Shown here piece after piece: positions 25,732 through 37,646 of a DNA stretch of 64,000 nucleotides (positions within the stretch are counted from its first letter, which is position 1; every line of letters starts with the position of its first letter). The DNA lies in contig CM030368.1 of the NCBI GenBank assembly GCA_017893485.1, positions 114,675,720 to 114,739,719 of the forward strand, in the 5' to 3' direction. The DNA comes from Hemerocallis citrina (Eukaryota; Streptophyta; Magnoliopsida; Asparagales; Asphodelaceae). Below the pieces are notes generated by a model. The model saw only the letters and a list, made by a program, of their open reading frames with translations. It made no database searches and was not told the origin of the DNA. The position numbers were made by a program, and so were the translations under genes.

Positions 25732-28700
25732 ATATATATTCTTTTTCCTTCCATTTTGAACTCCTTGTGTTGTTGTTCGTCGTTTTTTTTCGTTTTCACC
25801 ATTTTGAGTTCTTTTTCTCATTTTCTTGGCCTCGTTCATTTTTATTATTCATTTTGGTGATGTGATGGATTTTGGTGGTGATTTTTCCAAATTATGATTT
25901 TTGACCCTTAAGGAGATTTTTAGGAACCATAGAATTCACTATATATTGTATCCCCATTTGAAACCTACCCAATACCCATTACCTATTTGTAGACCTATTA
26001 CTACATATTAATACCCACAACCCATTAACCCACATGTAACTCCTATATAAATACCCTAATCCTAATAAACCCTAACCCTAATCTCTTTTCTCTCTTTTCC
26101 TCCCTAATATATCTGGCCTCTCCCTCCTTAATCCCTCACATCCGGCCTTGCACATCCTCCTTCAAACCGAGCCCTCCTTTCACAAAATCTGGCCATCCCC
26201 TCCATCCATCCAACCTCCGGCCATCCTCTACAACCCTACAAACCCACCATACATCAAATCCCTTCACCCCTTGTTGCCGATCACCATACAAACAGCACCA
26301 AGAGCACCACCACCATCCGCAAATCATCACAAAAACTCTCCCCTTTGGTGATTTTTCAAGTGGGTATCACCACTTTAGTTCGTTGCATCAAGGAGTTGAT
26401 CGTAAGGCATTTTTGTTCGTGGGTTCACTTGGATTCACGCTTGGAAAGGGATTCGCTCGTGGGTTTTGTTCCTAAGGCTTGTTCGCATCGTATTCACTCC
26501 ATAACAAGGCAAGTAACATGTACATAATTTCATTAGGTCGATACAAGTCAAAAAGTTCACACTTAGAGTAGTTTGGTCTAGAGACAACCAAAAATTGTAT
26601 TTCTGTTGATGGGTTTGTCTCTATTGTGTTGAATTTGTCCATAGAAGACTTATGATATGAATTTTGATAGGCTAATGCCCTAGGTTTTACCCAAACTTGA
26701 TTTTGTTCGTGTATGTGGATATTTGCATGCTATGTGTCAGATTGATTGCCCATGTGAGAAACAATAGGTTTGGATATGTTAGAATCCCTAAAACATGATG
26801 TTTAGATGATTGGTAGGCTTTGTTTCAAGTTTGGTTAAGTTTGGATCAAATTTGTGGATGTTATGACGTTTTTAGCTAAAGATGTGAAATCTGGAAATTG
26901 CGGTCTGTTCTGTGTTGCTTGCTGTTTTCACCCATGCTAAAGTCGGAATCTCAACTTGGAAATTCAAAGTGAATTGTACATAATTGTGTCTATTTTCAAA
27001 CTCCACTGGTTTTACCTGATTTGGAGTTCGCATGACTGAGTTATGATGTTTTTGCTACTGCCGTGTCGATAGATTCAGATTCTGTTTTATGTAAATTTGT
27101 TAACAAAATATTTTCAAGAACTAGGCTATCCATAATATCTTGGTATAATATTTTGCTCAGTGTTTCCTCATGATACTCGGGACTTCCCAGGTTTTTGGTG
27201 TATTTTAAAGATGAGTTTTATGTAGTGTTTCATGTTCTTTTCTAAATTTATCTTGTGCTGTAAATTGCGTGCTGTTCAGTATAGAACCCAGTTTTCACTC
27301 TATTTCCTTATACTTTATGAAAAGTATTTTTGAGATATGAAAGTTATTAAAATCTATCTATTTTCACTTCGTTTTGGTGGAATTGGATTTCGATACACTG
27401 ATTGCGAGATATCCTTATTTTCGTACACCAGTGTTGAGAAATTCCAGATTCGTCAAACCATGTTTTCGTGTTGCTTCATATTTTTTATGGTTGATCGATA
27501 CTTACTGGAATATTATGAAACTTGTTATTTTGAGTATATACCTATAGCGGATTACCCCAGATTTTACGTGGAATTATTTGATGTATTTTCATGCTGTTTT
27601 ATGCTTTTGAAATTGTTCCCCTGTTTTCTGGCTGAACCAAAAATCTGTGTTCAATTCAGTTTTGCGCTGAGATGTTGTGAACTAGTATATGACTTTATTA
27701 TACTCGTTGGATGCGTATGGATGTCTACTTTCTATATCCATCGACGGATCTTGATTTGCATGCCTGTAGCTCTTAGAATCCCTGTTTTAGTACTGATTGG
27801 TCTTGCTGTCCTGAATATAAACATACACTGTTTGACTCGTTTATGTGACTGTCTATCATGTATGCACGCTTATTTGTTACCCTAGACCTAAAACTGTTTA
27901 TACTATGTTAGTTTGACACTGTTTCATGCTTATACCTGCCTGTTTGAGAATAGTAATAAATAATCAAGCCGGGATTTTAATGGGACAGATCTAGTAGTGG
28001 ATAGTGCAGAAACGTGTACTCGGAAGGAGACTTGTGTTTCCTGTATGACATGTTACCGACCAAGTTTACCGACCAAGTTTACTGGCCAAGTTTACCGACC
28101 AAGTTCTGTGATTCTGTAAATAACTGAGTACACTGCCCTGTATGGTCCCTTACGAAATCTAAAGCGAAACTGCATTGACTGTAACAACCATGTGATAAAA
28201 GGATGGCACATGAAGTGTTACCTAGATAGTAATAATACAAGATATTTAATATATGATACATGATACCTGAATATGATACTCGAATCTGATACTTGAATAA
28301 GAGACTTGACATGATACTTGCATGCTTGATACTTGACTACATGATACCTATTTACCTGTTACATGATACCTGTTACCTGATTACTTGTTACCTGGTTACC
28401 TGATACTTTATACATATTTACCTGATTCCCTGATTACCTGATAGTTGATACGTGTTCACCCGTTTACCTGTTTACCGGACACTTGATGCATGTTATAGGA
28501 TACTTGTTTGATTGACACTTGAGTTATGCCATTTACACTTGACACTTTACCATACTAGTTTGTCTAGGTTGACATTATACCTATACCATATTAGGTCTGT
28601 TTCTGATAGTAGTTAGATCTGTTTAGTTTTCCCATTCCATGTGCTTGTATCCTACTATATTTGTGACCCGGACTTGCAATTGACGGGTACTTGTGTTTTC

Positions 28701-29112
28701 TCTTTTTCTCTTTCCTGCATTCGTTGAATTGCAGATTTTGGAGGACAGGTTCCAGATGGTATCGGAGACATGATGTACTAGATGATGGAATTTTGCTATT
28801 ATTATTCTTGTTGCTTAATTGGATAATAATTGTATTTTAAGACTTGAATTTATTCTTGTATTTGGGCAATTTGACCCAGGATTATTTGTGTAGTTCAGAT
28901 CATGACTATTTGAGATTAATATATTTTATTTCAAGTATTCTTGTTGGTATTTGGTTCATATGTGCATGTGGTTGACTTTTTATGGCTTCCGACTCTGATT
29001 ATATTGTGATATGTTGTAAAGAATTCCTGAACAGCTTATGGATGATGAAAATCATTCACTGGGCTTTCGTTACGTGCTCGTATTCCGTATTTTTGGGAAG
29101 CGAGGCGTGACA
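25732..29112 (+). repeat. N-family LTR copy f (lacks the first ~105 bp)
   Basis: Duplicate of copy c. TATA box 26044-26053; four 13-bp units near 28053-28102; ends GCGTGACA. Confidence 0.88.
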
Positions 29113-29888
29113 GGATTTTCGGTGGTATCAGAGCATCAGGTTTGGCTAATGTATTAGGTGCCTAATATATTAGACAAGCTTGGCTCGAACTGGGATCTGC
29201 GCAACATTTCACCAACCATGCATGCATGAATGAATGACCAACAGTGATCAGGATACTAGTCTTATTCCATCCATTTTGATCCCTTCTTATTCAATTCCCT
29301 TGATTCCTTGTTTCTTCTGTCTTTTTTCGTCGTCCTCTTTGTTGATTTCTTATGGGGTATGAATGCATTCTTTCGTACCCATATTCCTTGATTCTGGTGT
29401 CGTCCATTCCTTTCTTTCTGCTTGGTTCGTCGGTCGGCATCGCTGGATGCTATTAGTAGTCTTTCCCGATCAGAGTGGCGCAGCGGAAGCGTGGTGGGCC
29501 CATAACCCACAGGTCCCAGGATCATATTGTTGCTTCTCTTTCCTTGTACTGTTTGCTTTTCCCTATCTCTTGAAATTGTTCTCATCTGTTGACTTATTAT
29601 TTTATTACATTCTTCACTATCTTTTCTCTCATTGATTTCAGTTCTGCCGACTCCCTTATTGCTTTGTTATCTGGTGTTGATTCTTTCCTTTTGATGTTCT
29701 TGCTCTTTTCTTGCATTCCCTTTGATATCCTGGTTATCCCCTTCCTTCTTTTTCTGGTGTTGCATTTGCTTTGTTCCTTCCCCATTAGCCCTCTGCTTTG
29801 CTACCCCTCCCCAAGTTTGTTTTGCCGTGTCCTATGTACCGCCTAAGCAAATTTCGAGAACGAAATTTTGTTGTAAGGTGTGTTGGAT
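29113..29888 (+). mobile_element. N internal region I6 (complete, 776 bp)
   Basis: Duplicate of I3. Canonical primer-binding site (29123-29134), protease scrap, tRNA fragment, palindromic motif with one change (29850-29867), LTR start at 29889. Confidence 0.88.
29469..29523 (+). pseudogene. Truncated initiator tRNA-Met copy in I6
   Basis: 55 nt identical by eye to the copies in I1 and I3. Confidence 0.92.
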
Positions 29889-30254
29889 TGTAACCCCTAT
29901 TTTTCATTTTATATATTTTTGGAGTGTATTTTTCATTTTTGTGTACTTTTATATCTCTTGTATTTTTTCGGAACCGTATATTAGATTATTTTCATTATAT
30001 ATTCGTTTTCTTTCATTTTTGAACTTCTTGTGTTATTGTTCGTCGTTTTTTTTCGTTTTCACCATTTTGAGTTCTTTTTCTCATTTTCTTGGTCTCGTTC
30101 ATTTTTATTATTCATTTTGGTGATGTGATGGATTTTGGTGGTGATTTTTCCCAAATTATGATTTTTGACCCTTAAGGAGATTTTTATGAGCCATAGAATT
30201 CACAATATATTGTATCCCCATTTGAAACCTACCCAATACCCATTACCCATTTGT
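29889..30254 (+). repeat. N-family LTR copy g (first ~366 bp only)
   Basis: Duplicate of copy d with the same abrupt end after CCCATTTGT. Confidence 0.85.
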
Positions 30255-30277
30255 GTTGTTGTACCCATTTGAGGTGA

Positions 30278-31564
30278 AGTGGCTCAAGGTTTTGTGTACC
30301 TAGAGGAGAAGTCAGGCAGAAGCTACTGGAGGAAGCTCATCGGTCCCCGTATTCTATTCATCCTAGTGGTACAAAGATGTACAGGGACTTGAAGCAACAT
30401 TTCTGGTGGCATGGCATGAAGAGGGATGTAGCTAGATTTTTCGTCCAATGCCTGATCTGTCAGCAAGTGAAGGCAAAGCATCAGAGGACCGCGGGACTTT
30501 TGCAATCTCTTCCAATCCCAGAGTGGAAGTGAGAATATCACGATGGATTTTGTGACAGCTTTGCCAAGGAGTACCAAGGGTCATAATGCTATCTAGGTGA
30601 TAGTGGATCGGCTGAAAAAGTGTACTCACTTCATTCCACGGAGATTTTGGCTGAGAAGTATGTTCAGGATGTTGTTCGTCTGTAAGGAGTTCCTTTCAGT
30701 ATCGTATCACAGAGAGATACGAAATTCAGGTCTCAGTTCTGGGAGAGTCTGTAGAAGATCTTGGGTACTAAGTTGAGCTATAGTACAGCGTTCCATCCTC
30801 AAACGAATGGGCAGTCAGAAAGGATGATTTAGACCCTAGAAGACATGTTGAGATCCTGCGTTCTTCAGTTTGGAAGTTCGTGGGAAGATCATCTTCACTT
30901 AGCCGAGTTATCTTATAATAACAGTTACCAGGTGAGTCTCAAGGCTACTCCATTTGAAGCTTTGTACGGGCGCAAGTGTAGATCGCCAGTCTGTTGGGAT
31001 GATATTTGTGAAAGGAAGCTTTTGGGTCCTGAGTTGATCACAAAGACAATTAATGTCGTGGCTCAGATCCAGAAGCACTTGCAGGCCGCTCAGGATAGGC
31101 AGAAGATGTGGGCTGACTGTCTCTGTAGACCTCTAGAGTTTGTGGCAGGCGACCATGTATTCCTCAAGGTATCGCCTTGGTAAGGCGTTATCCGTTTTGG
31201 AGGTGGGGGCAAGTTGAGTCCTCGGTTCATCGGTCCATTCGATATTGTAGAACGTGTGGGTAAGGTAGCTTATAGGCTCGCGTTGCCGCCAGCTTTAGCA
31301 GGTGTCCATGATGTATTCCATGTTTCTCAGCTCAGAAAATACATCAGGGATGACAGTCATGCGATTGACTACTCAGACTTGTCTGTGAGGCCGGATTTGT
31401 CATGTGAAATTCAACCAGTCTCTATCTTAGACCGTCGAGAGAAGGTGTTGAAGAATAAAGTCATTAAGTTGGTTCAAGTTTCTTGGAATCCTCACTCACC
31501 AGGTGAGTCGACTTGGGAGTTGAAGGAGGAAATTCGGGAGAGGTTTCCTCATTTGTTTGAGTAG
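30278..31564 (+). pseudogene. Element C: 3' part of pol (integrase and chromodomain-like tail)
   Basis: Integrase HHCC finger (about 30300-30480), DDE core (about 30530-31000, with SYNNSYQ and ALYGRKCRSP visible), the LGPELI linker, FLKVSPW, then an open frame at 31214-31564 that reads [31 protein letters not shown] and the chromodomain-like [18 protein letters not shown]. Frameshifts occur in the core. A stop at 31182 replaces a CAA codon of relatives (TGG TAA). The 5' side joins an N LTR, so gag, PR, RT and RNase H are gone. Confidence 0.88.
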
Positions 31565-31620
31565 CTGTTTTGTTTTGTTTTTATTTTGTTTCAGGGTTCG
31601 CTCTATGTACCTCTTGTATA

Positions 31621-31661
31621 AATTTCGAGGACGAAATTCTTCTTATAAGGTGGGTGGGATT
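31621..31661 (+). promoter_or_regulatory. Palindromic motif and polypurine tract of element C
   Basis: AATTTCGAGGACGAAATT (31621-31638), then AAGGTGGGTGGGATT directly before the LTR start TGTAACCCC. Confidence 0.75.
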
Positions 31662-32600
31662 TGTAACCCCTATTTTCCTATTTTGGATTTTTATTGTATT
31701 TTTTTATTTTATTTTCCTTCTTGATTATTGTATCTGGATTCTTTCTATTGTATAATTTTGCTTTTCTTGGGTTGCCTTATTTTCTTTTGATCATTCCGTT
31801 CTCTTTTCTCCTATTTTTGGCTCATTGCAAATTTTCCTCTTCGTGATTTAAGTTTGAGTTTTTCCGCTTTATGTTCATCCCATTGATTTATGCTTGTTCA
31901 TCTCTTTTTGGAGCCTAAATCTGTACCCTAAACCCACTAACCCGCAACCTAAAACCCCAACTCCTTAATCCCTATAAATACCCTATTAAATAAATCCTAA
32001 TTTAATATCCCTCTCTCTCTCTCCGCCACTTTCTCTCTCCCCTACTCCCGACTCTCTCTCCCTCTCTCTGTTTTTCCGTTTCAAACCCAAACCCACCGCC
32101 AAGCATCCCCTTCCGTTATCCCGTCCTCTCCGACCACCACCTTGACCACCGCCACCACCCGTCATCATCCCCGTGCCACAATCCCATCCTCGTCACCCCC
32201 TGTCCCCATCGCCATCCTCCAAACCCACTTCGTCTGCACCCATTCCTCGCCGCCATCACCTCACCGTCATCGCCCTCTCCCTCTCCGTTCACCCTGCAAC
32301 CACCGCTGAACCCTTGCCCCCTCGTCGTCGTCGTCCAAGCCTCAAATGCTTAGTCGTTCTCTTCCTTGTTTTCGGAGAAAAACAGAGTTTGCTAGCCATG
32401 TCGTTTCCCGACCGCAGCATCGCTGTCGCTAGTCCTCGCAACCCTCACCGTGGTTTTCACCGTCATCGCCAGCCACCGCTGTGGTCGCCGTCCCCTCTCC
32501 CGCCAACTCTCTCTCTCTCTTTGTTGATTGGAGAAGAAGTTCAGTTGGGATTTTTAGGGTGTTTGCTATTCGTGAGTATAAGAGATCCGAACTTGGAGTT
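31662..32600 (+). repeat. 3' LTR of element C (5' ~940 bp)
   Basis: Starts TGTAACCCC after the polypurine tract; TATA box TATAAATA (31973-31980); then a C-rich leader with CT runs and short incidental open frames. Interrupted at 32601 by a minus-strand LTR end. Confidence 0.75.
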
Positions 32601-32871
32601 TGTATCACGCTCCCTTCCCAAAAAGGAAATACGGAATACGGATACGTGACTAAGTCCAGCGAATGACTTTCACCATTCATAAGCTGTCAGGATCTTTACA
32701 ACGAGTACAAGTATAAACAACAGATATACAAGAGAAATAGTCAACCACACATGCATAACTGAATCAATATTGTCAACAAGATTACTTGAAACCAGAAACA
32801 AGAATACTGAATTTCAAATAATCAAGTATGGAACAAAATACAAGTCTGGGACAAAAGACCCAATACAAATG
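32601..32871 (-). repeat. Minus-strand LTR 3'-end fragment
   Basis: TGTATCACGCTCCCTTCCC, then the complement of the conserved LTR tail (TACGGAATACG...GTGACTAAGTCCAGCGAATGA...AAGCTGT). It matches the start of the larger minus-strand LTR at 34152. Confidence 0.7.
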
Positions 32872-34151
32872 TGACACCCCGAATTCCAAATAAGACTGAA
32901 TTCGAAGTTCCACAGGATCTTTACACTTCACATCGTGCAAATTTACAAGGAATTTAAAACTTTTATTACAACAGAGTCTTTTTACATCAACACGCAGCGG
33001 AATAAGTAAAATACAACAATGATAAATGTACAATTGTAACAACTTTAGCATTTAAGTAATCATCAGCAACAAATTTATCTTTATATCTTCTTGTAAACTC
33101 TAAGTCCTACATATGAAACTGTGGGCACGTCAGTTGCTTATAACCGACGAAATATTATACATGGTTATCCTTACTATCCCGAACAGTATAACGATTCTTA
33201 AATATTTTAACAAGCCACAAACTTGATCACAAAACAAGGCTAAAAAGGGACTATCCTATTGATGTCGTGGGTGCTGTGCACTTAATCCTTAATAAGTTAT
33301 TTATATTAAATGACACTAATGCACACTTATTTGGATTCTATGCATCCCATACAACATAGGTCCGAGGAAAAGCCCCTAATTGTTCTTCATCTTATAGGGT
33401 TGGATCCCTCGCCATGAGTTAAACTACTACGTTAACTACGGTAAGTATCATAAATATACTATGAGTTACGAGCCCATGTCCAGACAGCCTGGAGGGGAAT
33501 CCCACGTCATGACATGACGCATCATGTAGACAACCTATGGACAATTTAGCCTCTGTCATGGGACAATGGCACCACCCGTAGTCACCAAACACCCCATAAG
33601 CGTCGCTACAGTCCCGATAATTCCGGAGATGTATTCACGTCATGACATGACGCATCATGTAGACAGCCTGTGAACACTCTCACACTGTAGATTCGAGGCC
33701 CTCATACTTGTGTTTTTCTCTTACATTCATCACATTTTCACTATAGTGTAGTCCTTACAATTTTAGTTTGTTTTAGAAGAAAGTCATCACAAACTAAAGA
33801 TAGCTTACCCTGCCGGACTTAAAAACAAAAGAGATAGTCAGCCTAACTGGCTACTTCTCAAGAGATGCTCAACCCACACTGGTTAGCTCTCAAATCATAA
33901 ATAAAAACTGTCGGTCACTAGGGTCTCGCCTAGTCTCTAGATTCAAATAACTATCTCTTTCTAAAGATTAACAATAAGTCATATTCAATCTCATAACAAT
34001 ATTTCAATTTCTTTGTTCAAAATCTCTTTCTCAAAGAGAAACATTTCTTCATAATCTCATAACATGAAAACAATTCAATTCAACTCTTTTATCAATTTTA
34101 TCACTTATATCATTGTATACAATTCAAAATATTCTCATAATCAAATGTTAA
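32872..34151 (-). repeat. Degenerate LTR-like fragment, probably minus strand
   Basis: Begins TGACACCCCGAATTCC, weakly like the inverted tail of the other LTRs (ACAGGATCTTTACA). Contains the 21-bp stretch starting ACGTCATGACATGACGC twice (about 33506 and 33637). No coding region seen. Assignment is tentative. Confidence 0.4.
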
Positions 34152-37100
34152 TGTCACGCCCCGCTTTCCAAAAGAGAATGCGGAATACGGATACGTGACT
34201 AAGTCCAGCGAATAATTTTTATCATCCATAAGCTGTTCAGAATCTTTACAGCATTTCACAAGTATAATCAGAGTCGGAAGCAAGAAAAGTCAACCAAGCA
34301 TGCGCATATGAATCAAAATACCAACAAGAATACTTGAAAACAAAATATTATAATCTCAAATAATCCAGATCTGAATAAGTCAATATCCTGGGTCACATTG
34401 TCCAAATACAAATAAACCCAAGTACAAGATACAGTTGCTCAAAATAAGCAACAAGAAATAATAATAGCGAAATTCCAGCACTAATATCTCATATCACTAA
34501 CTCCATCTGGCAACTGATCATCGTGGTCTGCAATTAAATAAATTGCAGGAAGAGGAAAAAGTAAACAAACTCCCGTCAATGCAAGTTACAGGCCGCTTGT
34601 AGTACAGGATATAAGTACATGGGAAAGATAAGCAAATAGCATGGAATAGGCATGATAACAAAATATAACAACTACCATGGCAAGATGAGCAAGTGTAAGT
34701 GGCATGTATCAAGTGTCAAGTGAACAATTATCATGTAAAAAAGTATCAAGCAACAAGTATCTAGTAAACAAGTATCAAGTATCACGTATCATGTACAAGT
34801 TGTTGATTCTTGATTTTGATGATTACAACACAATGCAAAGTTGTTGTTCTACTTCTCAAATATTACAGGATATACAAAGACAAAATGTTCTAACAAGCTT
34901 TACAAGGTTCTTAAAGCAAGTTGATCAAGCAAAGCTACAAACAAAGCTCTCATAGTTAATTGATCAAGAAAGCTACAAGGTTGCCAGCTTACTAGAAAAA
35001 GACGAAGGCTAAAAGCTCCATCTCAAGACTCAAGACTCAAGACAAGACCTATGCTTCAATTTATTATATTAAGTGTCTTGTAATAATTGTAACTTTTTTA
35101 TTTTCTTTGAGTCTTAGAAATCTGTAAAAGCCTTGTCACACACACTCACACATTATCTTTAAAATAATTGAGTATTTTTCAAACTTAAAAATATCAAAAT
35201 AAGATTAAAAAAGCTCAGCTGTTATGTACCAGTCGACCGTCATAAGGCACCAGTCGACTGTTTTAGTACAAAACTAACTGAACTTATTCAAACTCTGACC
35301 AGTCGACTCATAACGGCAACCCAGTTGAATGTTCAAGTCGTTTCGACAGTTTACTGATTTTAAAACTTGATTTTTCGAATTCAAAAGTTTTATTTCCTTT
35401 GGTTGACAGTTGGTACAACTGCTTCTCAACGTCCAGTGATTCTAACTCTATAAATAGAGTATAGAAATCACTTGGAAATGGTTAACAACTTATTTTCCAA
35501 GCTTTTTGTTTCTCAAGTTCTCAAGCTTTTGGTTTTAACAAGAAAAATCATTCAAAAGCACTCACTTTCTAAGTCTTCGTTCTCTGAAATCAGTCTAGCA
35601 TAATAGTGATTTTGTTTTAGACTTATTTCGGAAGTTGACCTAATAGCCACGCATAAAATTACATCCACAACAAGGCTACAGGTTGATTGTAAACTTTTTG
35701 TTGTTGTTCTTCACTCTCGGGTTGTGAGAGTGGTTCCTCTCGGTTGGAGAGTAGGGCTCTAGGGTATAGAGTCAGGTTTTCACTCTTGGTGGAAGAGTGG
35801 GTTGCTTTCTCTAGTTGTGAGAAAGGACTACGGGTTGGACAAGGTTGTTGTCTAACGCCGTAGGGTGTTCTTGTAACTATTTCAAGAATAGTGGAAAATC
35901 TCAAGTGGGTTGCTTGGGGACTGGATGTAGGTCAGGAGGACCGAACCAGGATACATCGTGTATACTCTGTGGTTGTATCTCTTTGAACTTGCATTTCATT
36001 TTTTTGCTTTTTAAGTTCTCTATGAAACTTGTCTGGACAGTCGACTGTGTCTATTTGTAAGTCGACTGGTCAATCTTGTACTACTTTCTGAAAACTTGTG
36101 TGATAAATCGACTGGCTCTTCTATAAGTCGGCTGATCAAACTCGCTTTAAAATACTCTTCTTAACTGTCGTCCCAGTCGACTGGTTTATCTTTTCAAGTC
36201 GACTGGTCAGAAGAAAAGGTTAATTCCACAATTATTTTTTATAAAACACTATTCACCCCCCCTTTAGTGTTTCTTGCCTTGCCTACAGGATCAAACACAA
36301 GTATTCAAGTATTAAGTATCATGTTCAAGTGTCATGGTCAAGTCTTGTAGTTATTACTATCTAGGTAGTACTTCATGCATCCTGGTTTTTACTACATGGT
36401 TGCTACATTCAAACAATTTCATTTTAGATTTCATAGTGGATCATAGAGGGCAGTGTACTCAGGAACAAGTATCAAGTAATCAAGCTCCAAGCTCCAAGTA
36501 CCATGTATCATGTATCACGTGTCAAGCGTGCAAGTTATCACGTGTCAAGCGTGCAAGTGTCAAGTAATCACTTGTCAAGTATCATGTATCAAGTCATCGC
36601 GTAGGATCTATGAATCCCCTTCCGAGTACACGTTTTTGTATTTTCTACTATTACATCTTTCCCTTTAAACCCCGGCTTGGTTATTTACTATTATTATCAA
36701 ACAAGCATGTGCATGTACAAATATAGCAAGAATAACATGGCATGATCAAGTAACAAGTTCAGGATGAAGAATAAACATGTACATGTGAAAGACAACACAT
36801 CAAAGAGTGGAACAATGAGAATTCTAGTTCAGGATAGCAAGACAGTACAGCACTAAAACAGGAATTTCCGTTGCTACAAACATGCAAATCTGGATCCGTC
36901 AAAGAATCTGGAAAATAGACTCCCGGCCGAATCCAGCAAATATATATAAGTCATATAGTATTTCACAAAAACATAACTCAAAACAGATTTGAATCCAGAA
37001 AACATGTTCAGCCAGAAATATGAAGATTGTATTCAAAGTCAGGAAAACAGCATGAAAACTCAGTAATTAAATCCACGAAAAATCTGGGGTGTTACCCTAT

Positions 37101-37646
37101 ATGTGTAGCATCAGAATATAAAGTTACATAATTTTTCAATATAAATTGAGTAGTCAAGTAAAATCAGAAAATATCAAGATGCAGTAGTTTCGTAAATCTG
37201 GAATCACAAACACTGCAGCACGAAAACAGCAATATTTCACAAACCATAAATTGAAATCCAAATCTGCCAAAAGGGTGATAAAATAGATACAGTAGGCTAA
37301 CTTTCATATTCACAAATATTTTACAAACAGCAAGTAGAATTAGGTCGAAAATCAAGTTCTTCACTGAACAATAATTGGGATAAAAAATAATGGGGATAAA
37401 AAAATAGGACATGAACAATTAAAATAGTGGGGATAAAAAATAATGGCCCGATCAAACAGAGATAAAATAATATGAGACAATTAGATCAAGAAGATCAAAT
37501 TAAGAGATGAAAACCAAATCGATGAATATACAGATAAATTAATATCCAATACACGGTTCAAAAAGAGACGGAGAAATACAAGATGAATAAATACCAAAAG
37601 AAGAGAAATACATCCAAAATACAGAAAATAAAAAACAGAGGTTACA
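34152..37646 (-). repeat. Minus-strand LTR of the same long-LTR clade, split by a copia solo LTR
   Basis: Reads inverted from TGTCACGCCCCGC (LTR 3' end) to AGGTTACA (LTR 5' end). It carries the conserved stems in inverted form (36365-36406, 36453-36463 with 36622-36631) and the AACCCCGGCTTG core (about 36667). About 2.0 kb without the insert, so shortened against the 3.5-kb N LTR. Flanks GTTAA and TCATG do not match, so no target duplication supports a clean solo LTR. Confidence 0.8.
34801..36297. mobile_element. Solo LTR of a Ty1/copia (Sirevirus-like) element, 1,497 bp
   Basis: Starts TGTTGATTCTTG and ends GGATCAAACA. Flanked by the 5-bp target duplication CAAGT (34796-34800 and 36298-36302). 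Contains TATAAATA near 35450. The end CTATTCACCCCCCC is typical of Sirevirus-type LTRs, which is family knowledge rather than a search result. No internal region, so it is a recombination product. Confidence 0.85.

Noticed and set aside
32173..32649. 158-codon frame in the leader of the element C LTR
   Set aside because: Low-complexity S/P/H/R composition from CT-rich leader DNA; no domain and no homologue in the other LTRs.
34152..37646. Clean solo LTR insertion on the minus strand
   Set aside because: The flanking 5-mers (GTTAA and TCATG) do not match and the LTR is about 1.5 kb short, so it is described only as an LTR fragment.
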